DNA of 64,000 nucleotides from Neolentinus lepideus HHB14362 ss-1 (taxonomy: Eukaryota; Basidiomycota; Agaricomycetes; Gloeophyllales; Gloeophyllaceae), in contig KV425554.1 of assembly GCA_001632425.1 (NCBI GenBank), positions 605,648-669,647 of the forward strand, in the 5' to 3' direction. The notes beneath the pieces are model-generated. The model saw nothing but the letters and a program-made list of their open reading frames with translations. It searched no databases and was not told the origin of the DNA. This document shows positions 1 to 10,375 of this stretch, piece by piece. How positions within the stretch are numbered: position 1 is the stretch's first letter; each line of letters opens with the position of its first letter. A program made the translations under genes and the position numbers.

Positions 1-495
1 CGGACGTTCGCCACAAACGTGCCCTCAGTAACCCCCGACGGAATCACCTGGCGCGACTTTGTTACACGCCAAAACCCAGACCTGATGACCCCATCAAAAC
101 CCGACTCGCGCTACTATCCCTTCTACCGCGGTACCTCGCCAGACGACCCACCATCCCTGCCGGAGCCGCCAGACCAGGCGACACACTCCGCAGACATCGA
201 GTCCGCGCTCGATCTCCTCGAGCACATCATGGATCCAGATTGTACGAAACGATTTACTCCCCGACACGCACTATACCATCCGTTCCTGGCACAATCAGAG
301 AAACTTGAAGATGATGATTATTTCCCGCATCCATTTGGAGAGGGTGTGTGCGCGGAGTTCCATATGATTGATGAGGAGACGGATGAGATGTGCGTGCGTA
401 TAGGGACTGAGGATGGGGAAGACATTATTAGAGTGGAGGCAGGGGAGGGCATTGCTATAGGGACTAATCCTTGTGAATTTCATCAGGATTTATGA
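1..495 (+). CDS. CDC7: CDC7-type serine/threonine kinase, C-terminal part (5' end outside window)
   Basis: Only the last 164 codons are present. The frame is open from base 1 and stops at 493-495. The segment carries the end of a protein kinase C-lobe: an acidic linker, then DPDCTKRFTPRHALYHPFL, which is the subdomain XI block with the invariant Arg. Before it lie RTFATNVP and WRDFV, typical of the late insert and C-lobe of Cdc7/Hsk1 kinases. A tail of about 60 residues rich in Asp and Glu follows the domain. Cdc7, with its Dbf4 partner, phosphorylates the MCM helicase at replication origins in the nucleus. The catalytic loop and DFG motif are upstream of the window, so family assignment rests on the C-lobe only. 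Another kinase is possible but less likely. Confidence 0.7.
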   Translation, partial: RTFATNVPSVTPDGITWRDFVTRQNPDLMTPSKPDSRYYPFYRGTSPDDPPSLPEPPDQATHSADIESALDLLEHIMDPDCTKRFTPRHALYHPFLAQSEKLEDDDYFPHPFGEGVCAEFHMIDEETDEMCVRIGTEDGEDIIRVEAGEGIAIGTNPCEFHQDL

Positions 496-629
496 ATAGG
501 TTAAGCATACCACTCTTACCTGATCTACTTGGGCCGCAATCCATGATGACCTAGGATGTGGAGATGAACACGCGTATCTGGGGCATATAGACGAAAAAGT
601 AAAGATGAAAGGTGAAGGCAAAAGTAATC

Positions 630-712
630 TGACCACCGCAGGACTCGAACCTGCAACCTTTTGGTACGCTAGGCAGTCGAAGCCAAACGCGCTACCATTG
701 CGCCAGGAAGCC
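630..712 (-). tRNA. tRNA with an 11-nt anticodon-loop intron, probably tRNA-Arg(TCG)
   Basis: Read on the minus strand, the D arm is GCGC-AATGGTA-GCGC, the anticodon stem is TTTGG pairing with CCAAA, the variable loop is AGGTT, and the T arm is GCAGG-TTCGAGT-CCTGC. Between the anticodon stem strands there are 18 nt: a canonical CTTCGA start, then CTGCCTAGCGT and A. This fits an intron one base 3' of the anticodon, as in nuclear tRNAs, and gives anticodon TCG (Arg). The acceptor strands GGCTTCC and GGTGGTC pair poorly, with two G-T wobbles and one T-T mismatch, so this may be a decaying copy. The A and B boxes look intact. Isotype is tentative because the D arm resembles tRNA-Trp. Confidence 0.65.
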
Positions 713-832
713 ATATATTTTATTCGCATAAAAGTCCATATTATATATCATAAGTGGCTGTTCATCCGCGTGTTATCGCAGTCCTTGAGCACAATACATT
801 CTCGGTAGCTACTCCCGTTACTCACTTCAACT

Positions 833-1529
833 ATGGCTTTGAATTGGGCTATGCTTTCACTTAAGCGGACACCGGTGCCGTTGCCTCATGAACAGACAAT
901 CACGACGGTCGACTCTGATGTGGAACTCCACTTGATCATCCCGCATGTGCCTCCAGCCGGCTCAGTCAGTTCTGGTGGGTCTGGAAGCTCTAAGGATATG
1001 AAAGAGACAGGAAGGATCTGGCTCACCGACCAACGAGTGCGCGTCACTACTTTCGGGGTCAGTCTACATGTGGTTGACATCGGTCTCATGTCTGTGTTAT
1101 CTTGAGTAGCTTGTCTTCGTAGCGGACACGAAAGACCATAAACCGATCTTCGAGTCGCTCTCTGTGCATCTTACTTCCATTCAAGCAACGAAGTTCGAGC
1201 AGCCGTACTTTGGCGCGAATTATCTCGTCATTGAGATTAAGCCTTCACCTGAGGGCGGCCTTACAGAGGGCACCAAAGCCGAAATTAGGTTGAAGGACAA
1301 GGGCCTCTTCTCGTTTGTAAGTATATTGGAGAAGACGCGCGAGCGCGCGATTTATATGAAGCGACAATCTGCCTTGGAGGACGATGAGGCTTTGCGTACG
1401 TCCGGTGGTGTTTCACAGGGGTATTGCTAATCACGTTGTTCCATAGCCACATACCTAGCTGAAGGTGAAGCTTCCGGCGCCAGATCCATGGGTGTCCCCA
1501 CCGATGACCCGCCCGCATACGATGGTTGA
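833..1529 (+). CDS. GRAM-domain, WBP2-like protein with a PPxY motif
   Basis: Three exons (833-1036, 1110-1395, 1447-1529) give a 190-residue protein. It begins MALNWAMLS, and the body carries a GRAM/PH-like fold signature: GRIWLTDQR, then LVFVADTKD, KPIFESLSV, FGANYLVIEIKP, a charged strand pair and FVSILEKTRERA. The C-terminus has PTY and ends PPAYDG, a PPxY element of the kind bound by WW domains, as in WBP2 and WBP2NL. Its role is probably as a membrane-lipid or WW-protein adaptor in the cytoplasm. No enzymatic motif is visible. Both introns are GT-AG of 73 and 51 nt, and splicing keeps the frame. The fungal role is not known to me. Confidence 0.8.
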
Positions 1530-3600
1530 AATTAGTCAGTGGAAACGAAACATGTTGTAACTTGTAACGGTAATGTGTTGGTTTGCATTGAATCTCGAAC
1601 AGATTGCCTGAATAATTCATATCCGTCATCACGGTCGTTCTATGGCATCCGTAAGCTAGAGCTAGGGTCATACATTAATACTGACCTCGTGTCCGACACC
1701 ACATCACTCAAAGGAAATGTGACGTTGAGAATCTGTGTATCTTCCATGTGTCCTCACTTTCCGGAGATCATCATTATAAGTACTGCTCTCAGCGACTCGA
1801 TACTCTGCACTTGCCTGTATTCGGATTATTATAGATCTCTAAGCATCCACTTTTTCTCCCTCCATTTTGCCATTCCTAAATACGGCTTGTGTCCAAATGT
1901 CGACGAATACGGTTCTGAATCTGTATTTTGCAAGGTACGCTTCTCGACTCCAAGGGGCGGACAGAGAGCAAATTTTAGACCCTATGCTACCAAATTCCGT
2001 TAAGGGCTCTCGAGGCCCCCCCCCTCCCCCGTGGGAGACTCTCACGGTATATATAAGGAAATTCTGTATGACCAAGTCACTGTATATGGTAAACAACTGT
2101 CTACCGATAGACGTTAAGTACAATATATAATTGGATAGTAGTATCTTACAGCTACTAGAAGCGGCCTCAGATGCCCATTAAACCTAATCTATTAGCAGCT
2201 AGGGACAAATAGGAGCAATGTCGAGACCTACGTGCACGTCGAGCGGGGAAGGGTATAGCAATACTCACTCCATATAATTGAAGAAAGTTAGTTGTATTTT
2301 GAGAGAGAGACTTGCGGCAGCCTTACAAGCCGCTGAACGGAACTAGGAGGCTTCAGGCTCATGCAGCGATCCAATGCTTACTCGTTCACTGCATTACAGA
2401 CCACCACCAGCGCCATCGTCCCAGATTCCGGTTCACGACACCAGCAGAACTCGTCTCATCCTCTTTAAGTTGTTCCGAATCACGAGTCAAGTCAAGGTCA
2501 TCGTGCATTTGAATATTTCGTGTCCAGCATTGCAATCTAGGCGAGAAACAACATTCTGATTAGTCTATTATGCGGAATGACAGCACTGAAAACGACTGAC
2601 CATCGGAACAACCTGAATTTGCCTCTAATTGATATCTGAGACTCGGCCGAGGGCACATTTTCCCTAAGCTATCGTGAAGAGGACACGTAGGAGTGGAAAA
2701 CGTCGCAGTTCTGTCATTTTGACGCATTATATTACGTACTTTTGTTGTTTCCAGAGTACTGCGGCAATGGGTCCGACGAGCAAATGGTCTTTTTCCGTGC
2801 ATAGAACACAAGCTCATTGCTCAAAGGGCGCTTCGAAGACCTCTGAATCACGATATACATATTTTGAGTGCCATGTATTAAGAAAGAGAAATCTCCGTTA
2901 AGGGCCTCGGAGGGCCCCCCCCTCCCCCAGCATAGGGTCTCGGCATCTTCCGGTGTCCACCCCTTGCTCGACTCTGTGCTTACGAATACACACAAAGGTT
3001 GGTCCATCTTGTCCAGGTATGTGTCCGCAGCACTCTATCTACAACTTGAAGGCTTGGTGTTACTCGCATTCACTGAGGAGACGTCGCGTCTAGAGGCGAC
3101 TGGTTATCAACGTTTCAATGATCAATCTAGTTCTGGTTAGATTCAGCGAACCTGTTGCAGCTTGCAAGGCTTCCTGACAGCGAAAACGGTACAGCAGTCG
3201 CTTCGATCTGATCATGAAAAACTAAAAACCACACGAGTCCATAGGCTTCCTGATGTCGCCCCTACATATAACATGCATGCCGGAGCATTGTACTTGCTGC
3301 TCAACACCAGGTGTTCCATCCGAGTTGCGGCTAGGTACGAGTTGAGAGTAGTTTGCGATAATTCGACAAAGTATGCTGACTATCATCTTCGTTACAGTTG
3401 AATGCTGGCTCGAGTTCCCACTGAGCTCTGTGCAGCGCTCGAAGGTGCTCGTTAACGGTCCTGACTGTGACTGACCTGAACACAGTTCTGGGGACCCTGC
3501 ATAGGTCTCGTCCCAGGGGCGTTCTCGTTTGACCATACTCTGACTGCCCAACTAGGTCTCATATGCATGGGCACGGGTCCCAGCACACGAGACTTCCATT
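1530..3600. other. Gene-poor stretch with a repeated pyrimidine-rich motif
   Basis: I find no gene I can support. Open frames here are short, unlinked and without recognisable domains. Two copies of a related 40-45 bp motif in the same orientation lie at about 1997-2043 and 2896-2945. Each has CCGTTAAGGGC, then a GAGG-type stretch and a long C tract with one interrupting T. This suggests fragments of one dispersed element. A 12-bp segment (AGACCCTATGCT, 1977-1988) recurs inverted at 2929-2940. A TATATATAA box lies at about 2049 with no supported gene after it. Confidence 0.4.
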
Positions 3601-3689
3601 CGAACCGGTCACAGTGGGTGCTATGCAGGACCTGCAGCTACTGTGGTGAGTCAGAACTCGCACGATGTCCTTGAGATGAACTGAATGTC

Positions 3690-5377
3690 ATGCCGCGTCC
3701 AAGCTTCGCCAACTGGGCCGGTTACGCCATCTTGCTTCTAGAGTTCGCCTTGACTTTCGCAGATGAGGTGTGTCCCCTACTCGCTTCTGTACAGTTCGGG
3801 CTTCGTTCATGTCACGGAAATATACAGGTGCAGTATATCTGGCTGTCACGTTGGTCCCTTGTCAAGGGCATTTTCCTGGGCAACCGTTATTTCAACCTAG
3901 TGGGTATAGGACTATATAACGCCCAAATGTCCAAAGTCTGGACTAGCGACTCTCCTTCAGTACGGATTATCTCTAGAACATAGTGCCGGACCTGTTGTGA
4001 AGAATGTGATTCACAGTTCTGCGTCAAAATTACTGTGCTCACAACGACACTGATGTTCCTTTCATTTGCATCGATTCACGGTGGGTTGTTCACATCCCAA
4101 ATGTGGATTATCGCTTCGACTGACGTCATGTGCACAGTTCTCGTACTGCTGCGCGCATGGGCCGTATGGAACCGACGCCCCAAAATCCTGGCGTCCCTAG
4201 TCGTGCTCTTCCTCCTGCATCTTGTTGCAAGCATTGGCATAATGGTCTACAGCATAGTCTTCGTAGGGCGTGAGTAATCTCAAAAATGTCATCAGTATAA
4301 CTATCACGCTTTCTTTCAAGCCGATGCGTTTCCTTACTTGCCTATCCTTGGCACTTGTGTTGGCCCTATGCCCAGTGAGTTCGATAGTCCACGATTCTCG
4401 TCATCGGCTAAGGATGCCTTCCCTCGGCTCCTAGGCTGGTTTGTAAGTCTGATACCTTCTACCTCGTCGTTGCATAATAGCCTTAGATGAGAGCTATTTT
4501 GATAGTGGACGTTATGGCTACCCAGGTTTGTCTTCGTGTCCTATCCACAACATTCCATCTCATACTGGGACCTGCGCAGTATCGTCCTCGAGTCAGGCAT
4601 GTTCATAATGACCTTTGTTTCGATCCGATACAATTTCGAGGACAAACGGTCCTCGCCTGTTGTTCGTATTTTATACCGAGACGGTACGTTTCATAAATTC
4701 TGAGACAAGGCTTAGCATACTCAACTGCCCCAGGCATGATTTACTTTGTAGTAAGTTCGTCTTGACACCAGTCGCAGTACTCATGATGATGGCGTCTGTT
4801 CAGCTCTCGTTGTTAACTAGCTGACGAACATCTTAGTCTGGTGAGCTCGCCGTTGTCGCCAGTAGCTTGACATCTGATAGGCTATGACAGGGCACTTACT
4901 TGAGACGTAAGCTATCGTCAACGTTTCTTGTATTCTAAACTTCTTGAACCTGATGTTCTTATCCCAAGCGGCTGCTGAACATGTCGTCCGTATGTGCGCG
5001 TCATGTCCATATGCATGTCTCTCGTGGCTTTACTGACTAGTTCATCACTTAGCATAACGCTAGCTGTCGTCAATGTGGCAGGACAGCGATTGATCCTGCA
5101 CCTACGCAAGGTAGACCACCAGGCACGCGCCCCGCGCAGGAGCGGAGGTGTGTGGATTGAGCCCATTGAGACTTCAGTGGGAGCTCCGGCCGACGAGCCT
5201 GTTATATTTGAATCGGGCACTGTTGTCGGGGAAGGCGTAGATGCGCAACGCGAGTCTGGCTGGTGGAGCCGAAGATGCACGGACACTCGGCGCGATATCA
5301 TTGAGATCGGGAGACTGAAATGGAGTCTGGCCATTCCTCATCGTCAGGCAATTTATATCAGTCTTCGAGTACTGTGA
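3690..5377 (+). CDS. DUF6533-like seven-helix membrane protein, copy 1
   Basis: The gene is intron-rich and only partly resolved. A first clear exon encodes WAGYAILLLEFALTFADE. It is spliced over a GT-AG intron (3766-3828) to VQYIWLSRW, then GIFLGNRYFNLV. This TFADE-VQYIW...NRY pattern is the N-terminal hallmark of basidiomycete DUF6533 proteins. Helices follow at about 4030-4080 and 4100-4270 with LLRAWAVWNRRPK, the usual loop after helix 4. The end encodes GQRLILHLRKV and a long hydrophilic tail. The start could be at 3690 or on a short upstream exon using the donor near 3643. These are predicted plasma or organelle membrane proteins of unknown function. The next gene is a diverged paralog in the same orientation. 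Confidence 0.6.
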
Positions 5378-5927
5378 TGGAAGGTTCCAGCACCAAAGTG
5401 AATAGCATATATTAAATTGTCAAGGCCCTTCAAGTTCAGGTTCCGGGTTGACATGGTCTGCCGATCCAGTACTTTGCCTTGTGTTAGACAGGCAAGGCCG
5501 TGCGACTCGGTTCGTCAGGTTGAGGTTGCCCTGTACATAGACTTACGTGCCTCCCCAACCAGACTTGATGATCAATCATGAAGGTGTATGTACACACCTT
5601 TAGTCTAGACAGCCGCGTCTCCCACGCCCAATTGCATATACGTTAAGCGCCTGTAGTTACGAAAGGCTTGCAAATCAACAAAATTGATGGACATGTCTGA
5701 TGACAGTCGTGGACACGGACAACCTGCACTGTTCGGGTTAGATTTGATATATGTGACCTCGTGCGGATAATAAACGCTGGCCCGTCACACTTGACTCTTT
5801 TCTTCAATTCTGAGAGCGATGAGTGTAGGTGCCTCTCAATTAACTTACGATACGAGCCGTTGAACATGTTCCAGGTCAATACTACTGTACAATCGGTGTA
5901 TTAGATCCCAGAAAACAGCGCAGCAGG
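5378..5927. other. Intergenic, between the two DUF6533-like genes
   Basis: 550 bases with no supported coding region. It presumably holds the 3' region of copy 1 and the promoter of copy 2. I see no clear TATA box or repeat. Confidence 0.4.
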
Positions 5928-7815
5928 ATGCTTCGCAATCATCCTCCTCGGGCGCCAGACGAATCCATTTCCTCCTTCCAATTGGAAGATACCATTGCAC
6001 TTCGAAATACTCGGTCAGTTCATCTCAAATACCATATCCACTAATGGGATCTTATGGTGACTCGTCAGCTATACTTGTCTTGCTAGTCTTGTTGTCCTGA
6101 TTTATGACATTATCTTGACTTTCGATGCTGAAGTATACCCCACGAGCCCGCTACCCGCAGATGGGATGTACTGACATCTCGGCATATAGCTCCAATATGT
6201 GTGGACTATGTTGAAGCCACCTCACACCTATGTATCCATCGTGTTCATAACCAATCGATATGGCAACATCGTGTTGCTCGCTCTTCTCAACGCCCAGTTT
6301 ACTGGATTGTGGTTCTTGGATGGTTCCACAGTAAGCTCTCAACTCGGTCCACGGGGTCAGCACTGGCGCTCAAGTAAAGCGAACTCGGCAGTTTTGTGAA
6401 GCTTTCACTGTTATAACGAATCTACTCATACTCATCGCCCTCGCCTCGATAAACGGTACATGTCTTCGCAATCTTATTCACAGATGGATGCTTATACTAC
6501 TACACAAAAGTGGCTGTTCCTATCCGGCGAGCATGGGGCGCCTGGGTTGGCAGCCACCAGTTCAAGACAACCAAATATTTGGCAGCGATTTCTACTATTT
6601 ATTTTGTTGCAAGTGCCGCATTGTTGCTGTATGGAAGCCTGGCCCAACGCGGTTGGTACTCTATTCTGGCATATTCTAGCTTTGTCTGTGATCCTACAAC
6701 GTAGTGCGCATTGTTGTACATGGCACTTGTGTTAATCTCCTGCCGCGTAAGTTCGCTGCACCAAATAATGTGCTAAACTTTGACATCTGTGGTGTTTATT
6801 AGGTTGGCTTGTACGTTGCATCTGCCCCTGAGTGAGACTCTGATTCTAACAACAGGTCGAAGTGGGCCTTCTGGCTACCGAGGTACTTGTCGCGTGGATC
6901 TGTCGCACGGCAAAGACTCACAACGATTCAGTATCATTTTGAACAGCATAGCATTCTCCCTGAGCTTCGTGAAGCTGCACGACCATGTGAAGAATTCAAA
7001 TGCCTCCTACATTGTCAGAACGGCCTACAGTGATGGTGCGTGAATGAGCCTGTCATCTTTCCCCCACGTCTTTATAATATTTCTGTCATTCAGGCATGCT
7101 GTACTATGTCGTGAGACATGATACATAAGTTTTAGATGATGGCCTCTCAAATGTCTCTCGCTGGCAGATCTCAGTTGCGCTGGATACATGGAATATATTA
7201 TATTGGTGAGAGCTTCCACTGAGGTTCTGCGGCGTCCTTTGTATGACTGACACCGAAACAGGGCTCTTGGAACCTCTGTATGCACGTCCCCTGATATGTG
7301 TTACTGTTACTACTGATTAACAGTTTTTGTAGATATATCGCCACACATTATCACTAACGTGAGTTACTTGGTAGCATGAAATCGTCAGGCAGATCCGCAA
7401 CTGACTATGCCTGGATAGACTGACACTGGCAATAATGAACATCCTCAGTCAGCGCCTAGTCGTCCGCCTCAGAGCAAGCGATGCCCTCGACTGCACCATC
7501 GACCACGAGGCCGGTTCATACTCTAATGAGCTCGAGATTGCTACGGGGTCGAGGCCAGTGTCTCCGCTTGTCTTTGAGGAGGTACTATCGAAGCAGCCGA
7601 GGACCGCGCCACTGTCCACGAAGATGTGCAGATACCCTACATCGCGCAGTCGTGCGAGACTCAGCCATATATCGGAGGAGATTGAGATGACAGTACGGAG
7701 TGAGAACTCAGTGGCTAGATTGTCAGTTGGAGATATTGGGAGGATGTCTGTATATGCCGACCACCCTCTGCCTGCCCAAAAAGTGAGGCAATCCAGTCTG
7801 CCTACAGGGAACTAG
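5928..7815 (+). CDS. DUF6533-like seven-helix membrane protein, copy 2
   Basis: Exon 1 (5928-6013) is joined over a 55-nt intron to 6069-6132, which encodes CLASLVVLIYDIILTFDAE. A second intron (6133-6189) leads to LQYVWTMLKPP and FITNRYGN. This is the DUF6533 signature, better preserved than in copy 1. Later pieces include VAVPIRRAWGAW, YLAAISTIYFVASAALLLYG, EVGLLATEVLVAWI, the SDG-MLYYVV block and a last exon with NILSQRLVVRLRA. The C-terminal tail of about 110 residues is Ser and Arg-rich. At least six further short introns are needed and I did not fix all boundaries. The conserved order of blocks argues for an intact gene. Function is unknown. Confidence 0.6.
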
Positions 7816-9338
7816 GAGGATGTATGATGTGATCTGATATTGCAACCGCAAAATAAGTAGATCTAATAACTTGTATTGGTAGTCGTGCTAGGGCCTGTTA
7901 TATGTGTCTTGCCTGAGTGGGTGATCGTTTGAGTCGGTGCGTTGCGGTCCTGGTGTAAGTGGTATCTTTCACCTCCTCAAGTACATAGCCTTACGATGCA
8001 GAATTGGAAATTTTTGACCATGTTCGCCACGTGTATGCGTTAGACTTTCGGCATCACCACCCTTCTTCTAAATCGGCATCCAAGCTTCAAGCTTCAAGCT
8101 TCAAGTCTGGGTGCCGACATCGGATCGTGGTAACACGACTCGGCACGTCATATACATGGCCCTTGCAGGAGCAAGGTGCCAGTGGATACGGCCAACACGC
8201 GGATAGGTGGGCCAGCGCGTCGGTACTGCACGTACCCACTGGCAGGGCGAAGTTTGCACCGCTGGCTGGCGTATAGTAAACGCCTATGACTACGTGGAAG
8301 AGCCGTATTCGATGAGAACTAATTGGACAATGGTAGGTAGACTATAGGCACGTACCTCAGATAAGCGGGAAGGGAGTCCGGTAAGTGGCAGTGTCAGGTG
8401 TAGGAGAGGCAAACAGCACGACCCTCCGCCTGTACTCCTGGACTTGTATCCTTCATTACCCAGAAGTAGTATGCATGGAGGGGCAGCATCGAAAAGTTCG
8501 ACTCATCATGAGGTTAACTAACCAATTAAAATATCGTGCTTCGTTCTGCGATGATGAGGGCCGTTCAAGTCCATAGGTGGGTTCATGACGAAGCGCACTG
8601 GATCTCCCGAGGTGATCTACTTGGAGGATCGTGCGACGGCCCGGGGGACAAACCGCTCCCTTTACCAAACACTGAGTCCAAGCAAGCACAGCTGGGATTT
8701 CTTGTAGCACCGACAAGGCCGACAGAAGATCGTCTGGTACAATACTCTGTTGATACGAGAGATGTTGCAACCTCGGATACATAGTTCAAGGGGTCTTTAG
8801 TTCAGGGAATAAATGTCGCTTGATACTAGCTTGCGCAAGACTACCTCCAGCGTGCGCTGCACCTTTGGAAGTGTGGCCAATAGCGGTAGAACCTACAGAT
8901 CGGAGCTGTGACCAGATTTATCTAATAATGCCGGGATGGACACAGCCTGTATCCAGCAAGTCTTTCGAATAAGATTCACCGCCGCGGCATTGCTGGTACA
9001 TGGCCCGTAGCGCATGCATTGGTAGCGTATCCCGTATGAAGGAGCTTGCTGCGCCCGATCCTGGGAGTCTGGAAGACGTTTGAAAGTGCAAATCCTCTGA
9101 GTTTGGAACGTCTGAGACCACTTGCCTCATAGCCCATTCGAACCTCGGAAGTTAGCGACTTCAGCTCCTCCGCCACTAATATGCTAGAGTTGTTTCCAAG
9201 GACGAAGTCATACTGTATGGTCGAATAAGGAAGGAATATTCCGAGTACCATATTACTGATCCAGGTCGTATTCGTCCAGGTAGTGGCGTTCCGGTTAACA
9301 GGTAAAAAAACCTTTATGTCCTCACACTTTATCGGCCT
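7816..9338. other. Gene-poor stretch
   Basis: No gene is supported. A short tandem array of the heptamer CAAGCTT occurs at about 8083-8106. Open frames on both strands between 8385 and 9341 are unlinked and match nothing I recognise. The minus-strand stretch 8976-9341 contains some hydrophobic residues but no family motif. Confidence 0.4.
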
Positions 9339-9347
9339 CATATGTCG

Positions 9348-10028
9348 GGATGTAAGGCCCTACCACTTAACTTCCTTATAGGGAACACACGTTGTATGCA
9401 CGTGGAATTGCGGAGATGTGCGAATTACGAGCAAATTTCGCTAAGTCAAGCTATTGGTGACATTCATAGTATGGAATAGAGCATTATTACTACTATACAT
9501 CCTCTGAGAGCTGGTACCATTATATCATATAAGAAGAATATAATTGGCCTGCCTAATGTACCATATCCAGGACGGAGAGGACGCAATCGGGTGAAATGGT
9601 GAGTTCAAGCTTGAAGGCAGCAACACTGGCACACTGGTCGGTTGTAGTGTTCTCCGGATGTTGCAATTGGCTGCAAATATGGTGCCGCCGCGAGTACTCA
9701 CAGAGGAAGCAGCGGGACAGCCGGACAGTCCGGGCTACCCTCAACTAGCTAGCCAGAGGAAGCCTTCGAAATGGGCACCACATTAGCTTCGAGCTATTAC
9801 TTACATTCTTGCTTAAGATGATATAATGACTTGTGCAAGTTCTAAAAGGATATATGCATGTAGTAGTAATTACACAGTATTTCATAGTCCACCATACTAC
9901 GAATATCATTGAGTATCACCAATAGCTTGACTTAGCGAAATTTACTCGTAATTCGCACATCTCCGCAATTCCACGTGCATACAACGTGTGTTCCCTATAA
10001 GGAGGTTAAGTGGTAGGGCCTTACATCC
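9348..10028. mobile_element. Non-autonomous Mutator-like element (MULE) with 113-bp TIRs
   Basis: A 681-bp unit is bounded by long terminal inverted repeats, 9348-9460 and 9916-10028. By eye they differ at two positions over 113 bp. The ends read GGATGTAAGGCCCTACCAC inward from each side. A 9-bp direct repeat, CATATGTCG, flanks it at 9339-9347 and 10029-10037, as expected for a target-site duplication. Long TIRs with a 9-bp duplication are typical of Mutator superfamily transposons. The 455-bp interior has no transposase frame, so it would need a MULE transposase supplied elsewhere. The near-identity of the TIRs and the perfect duplication suggest a fairly recent insertion. Confidence 0.85.
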
Positions 10029-10375
10029 CATATGTCGGCCTATTGGATCGAATCCCATTACCATTGGAGCGGCCACGGCTCGAGACGCAATTCACCCGTC
10101 TCCGATTCCGAAGAGGTAATGGAGCGTCTTTGCAAGGCCCAAACGATCAATTTTCTTCAGAAATTTGGAGCTCTGATCCAAGATCTGCGGAATGCTGTAA
10201 TCGAGCGTTGATCTGCTGAAAACACTTGTACGTAGCACTGGCGTTTTCTAGTCTTTCGATTTCGTACCTTTTCATAGATGAACTATCAAGGCAAACAACT
10301 CTGACCCACCAAGAATCATGTCAATGTGCTGAGGTTTGGAGGAAACCGAACATCAGTGAAACATCAGTAGGATAT

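Noticed and set aside
1285..1671. Minus-strand frame over the end of the WBP2-like gene
   Set aside because: It overlaps the well-spliced plus-strand exons and has no recognisable content.
8976..9341. Minus-strand frame with hydrophobic parts next to the MULE
   Set aside because: Considered as a fragment of a membrane protein or transposase, but it lies outside the element and shows no motif.
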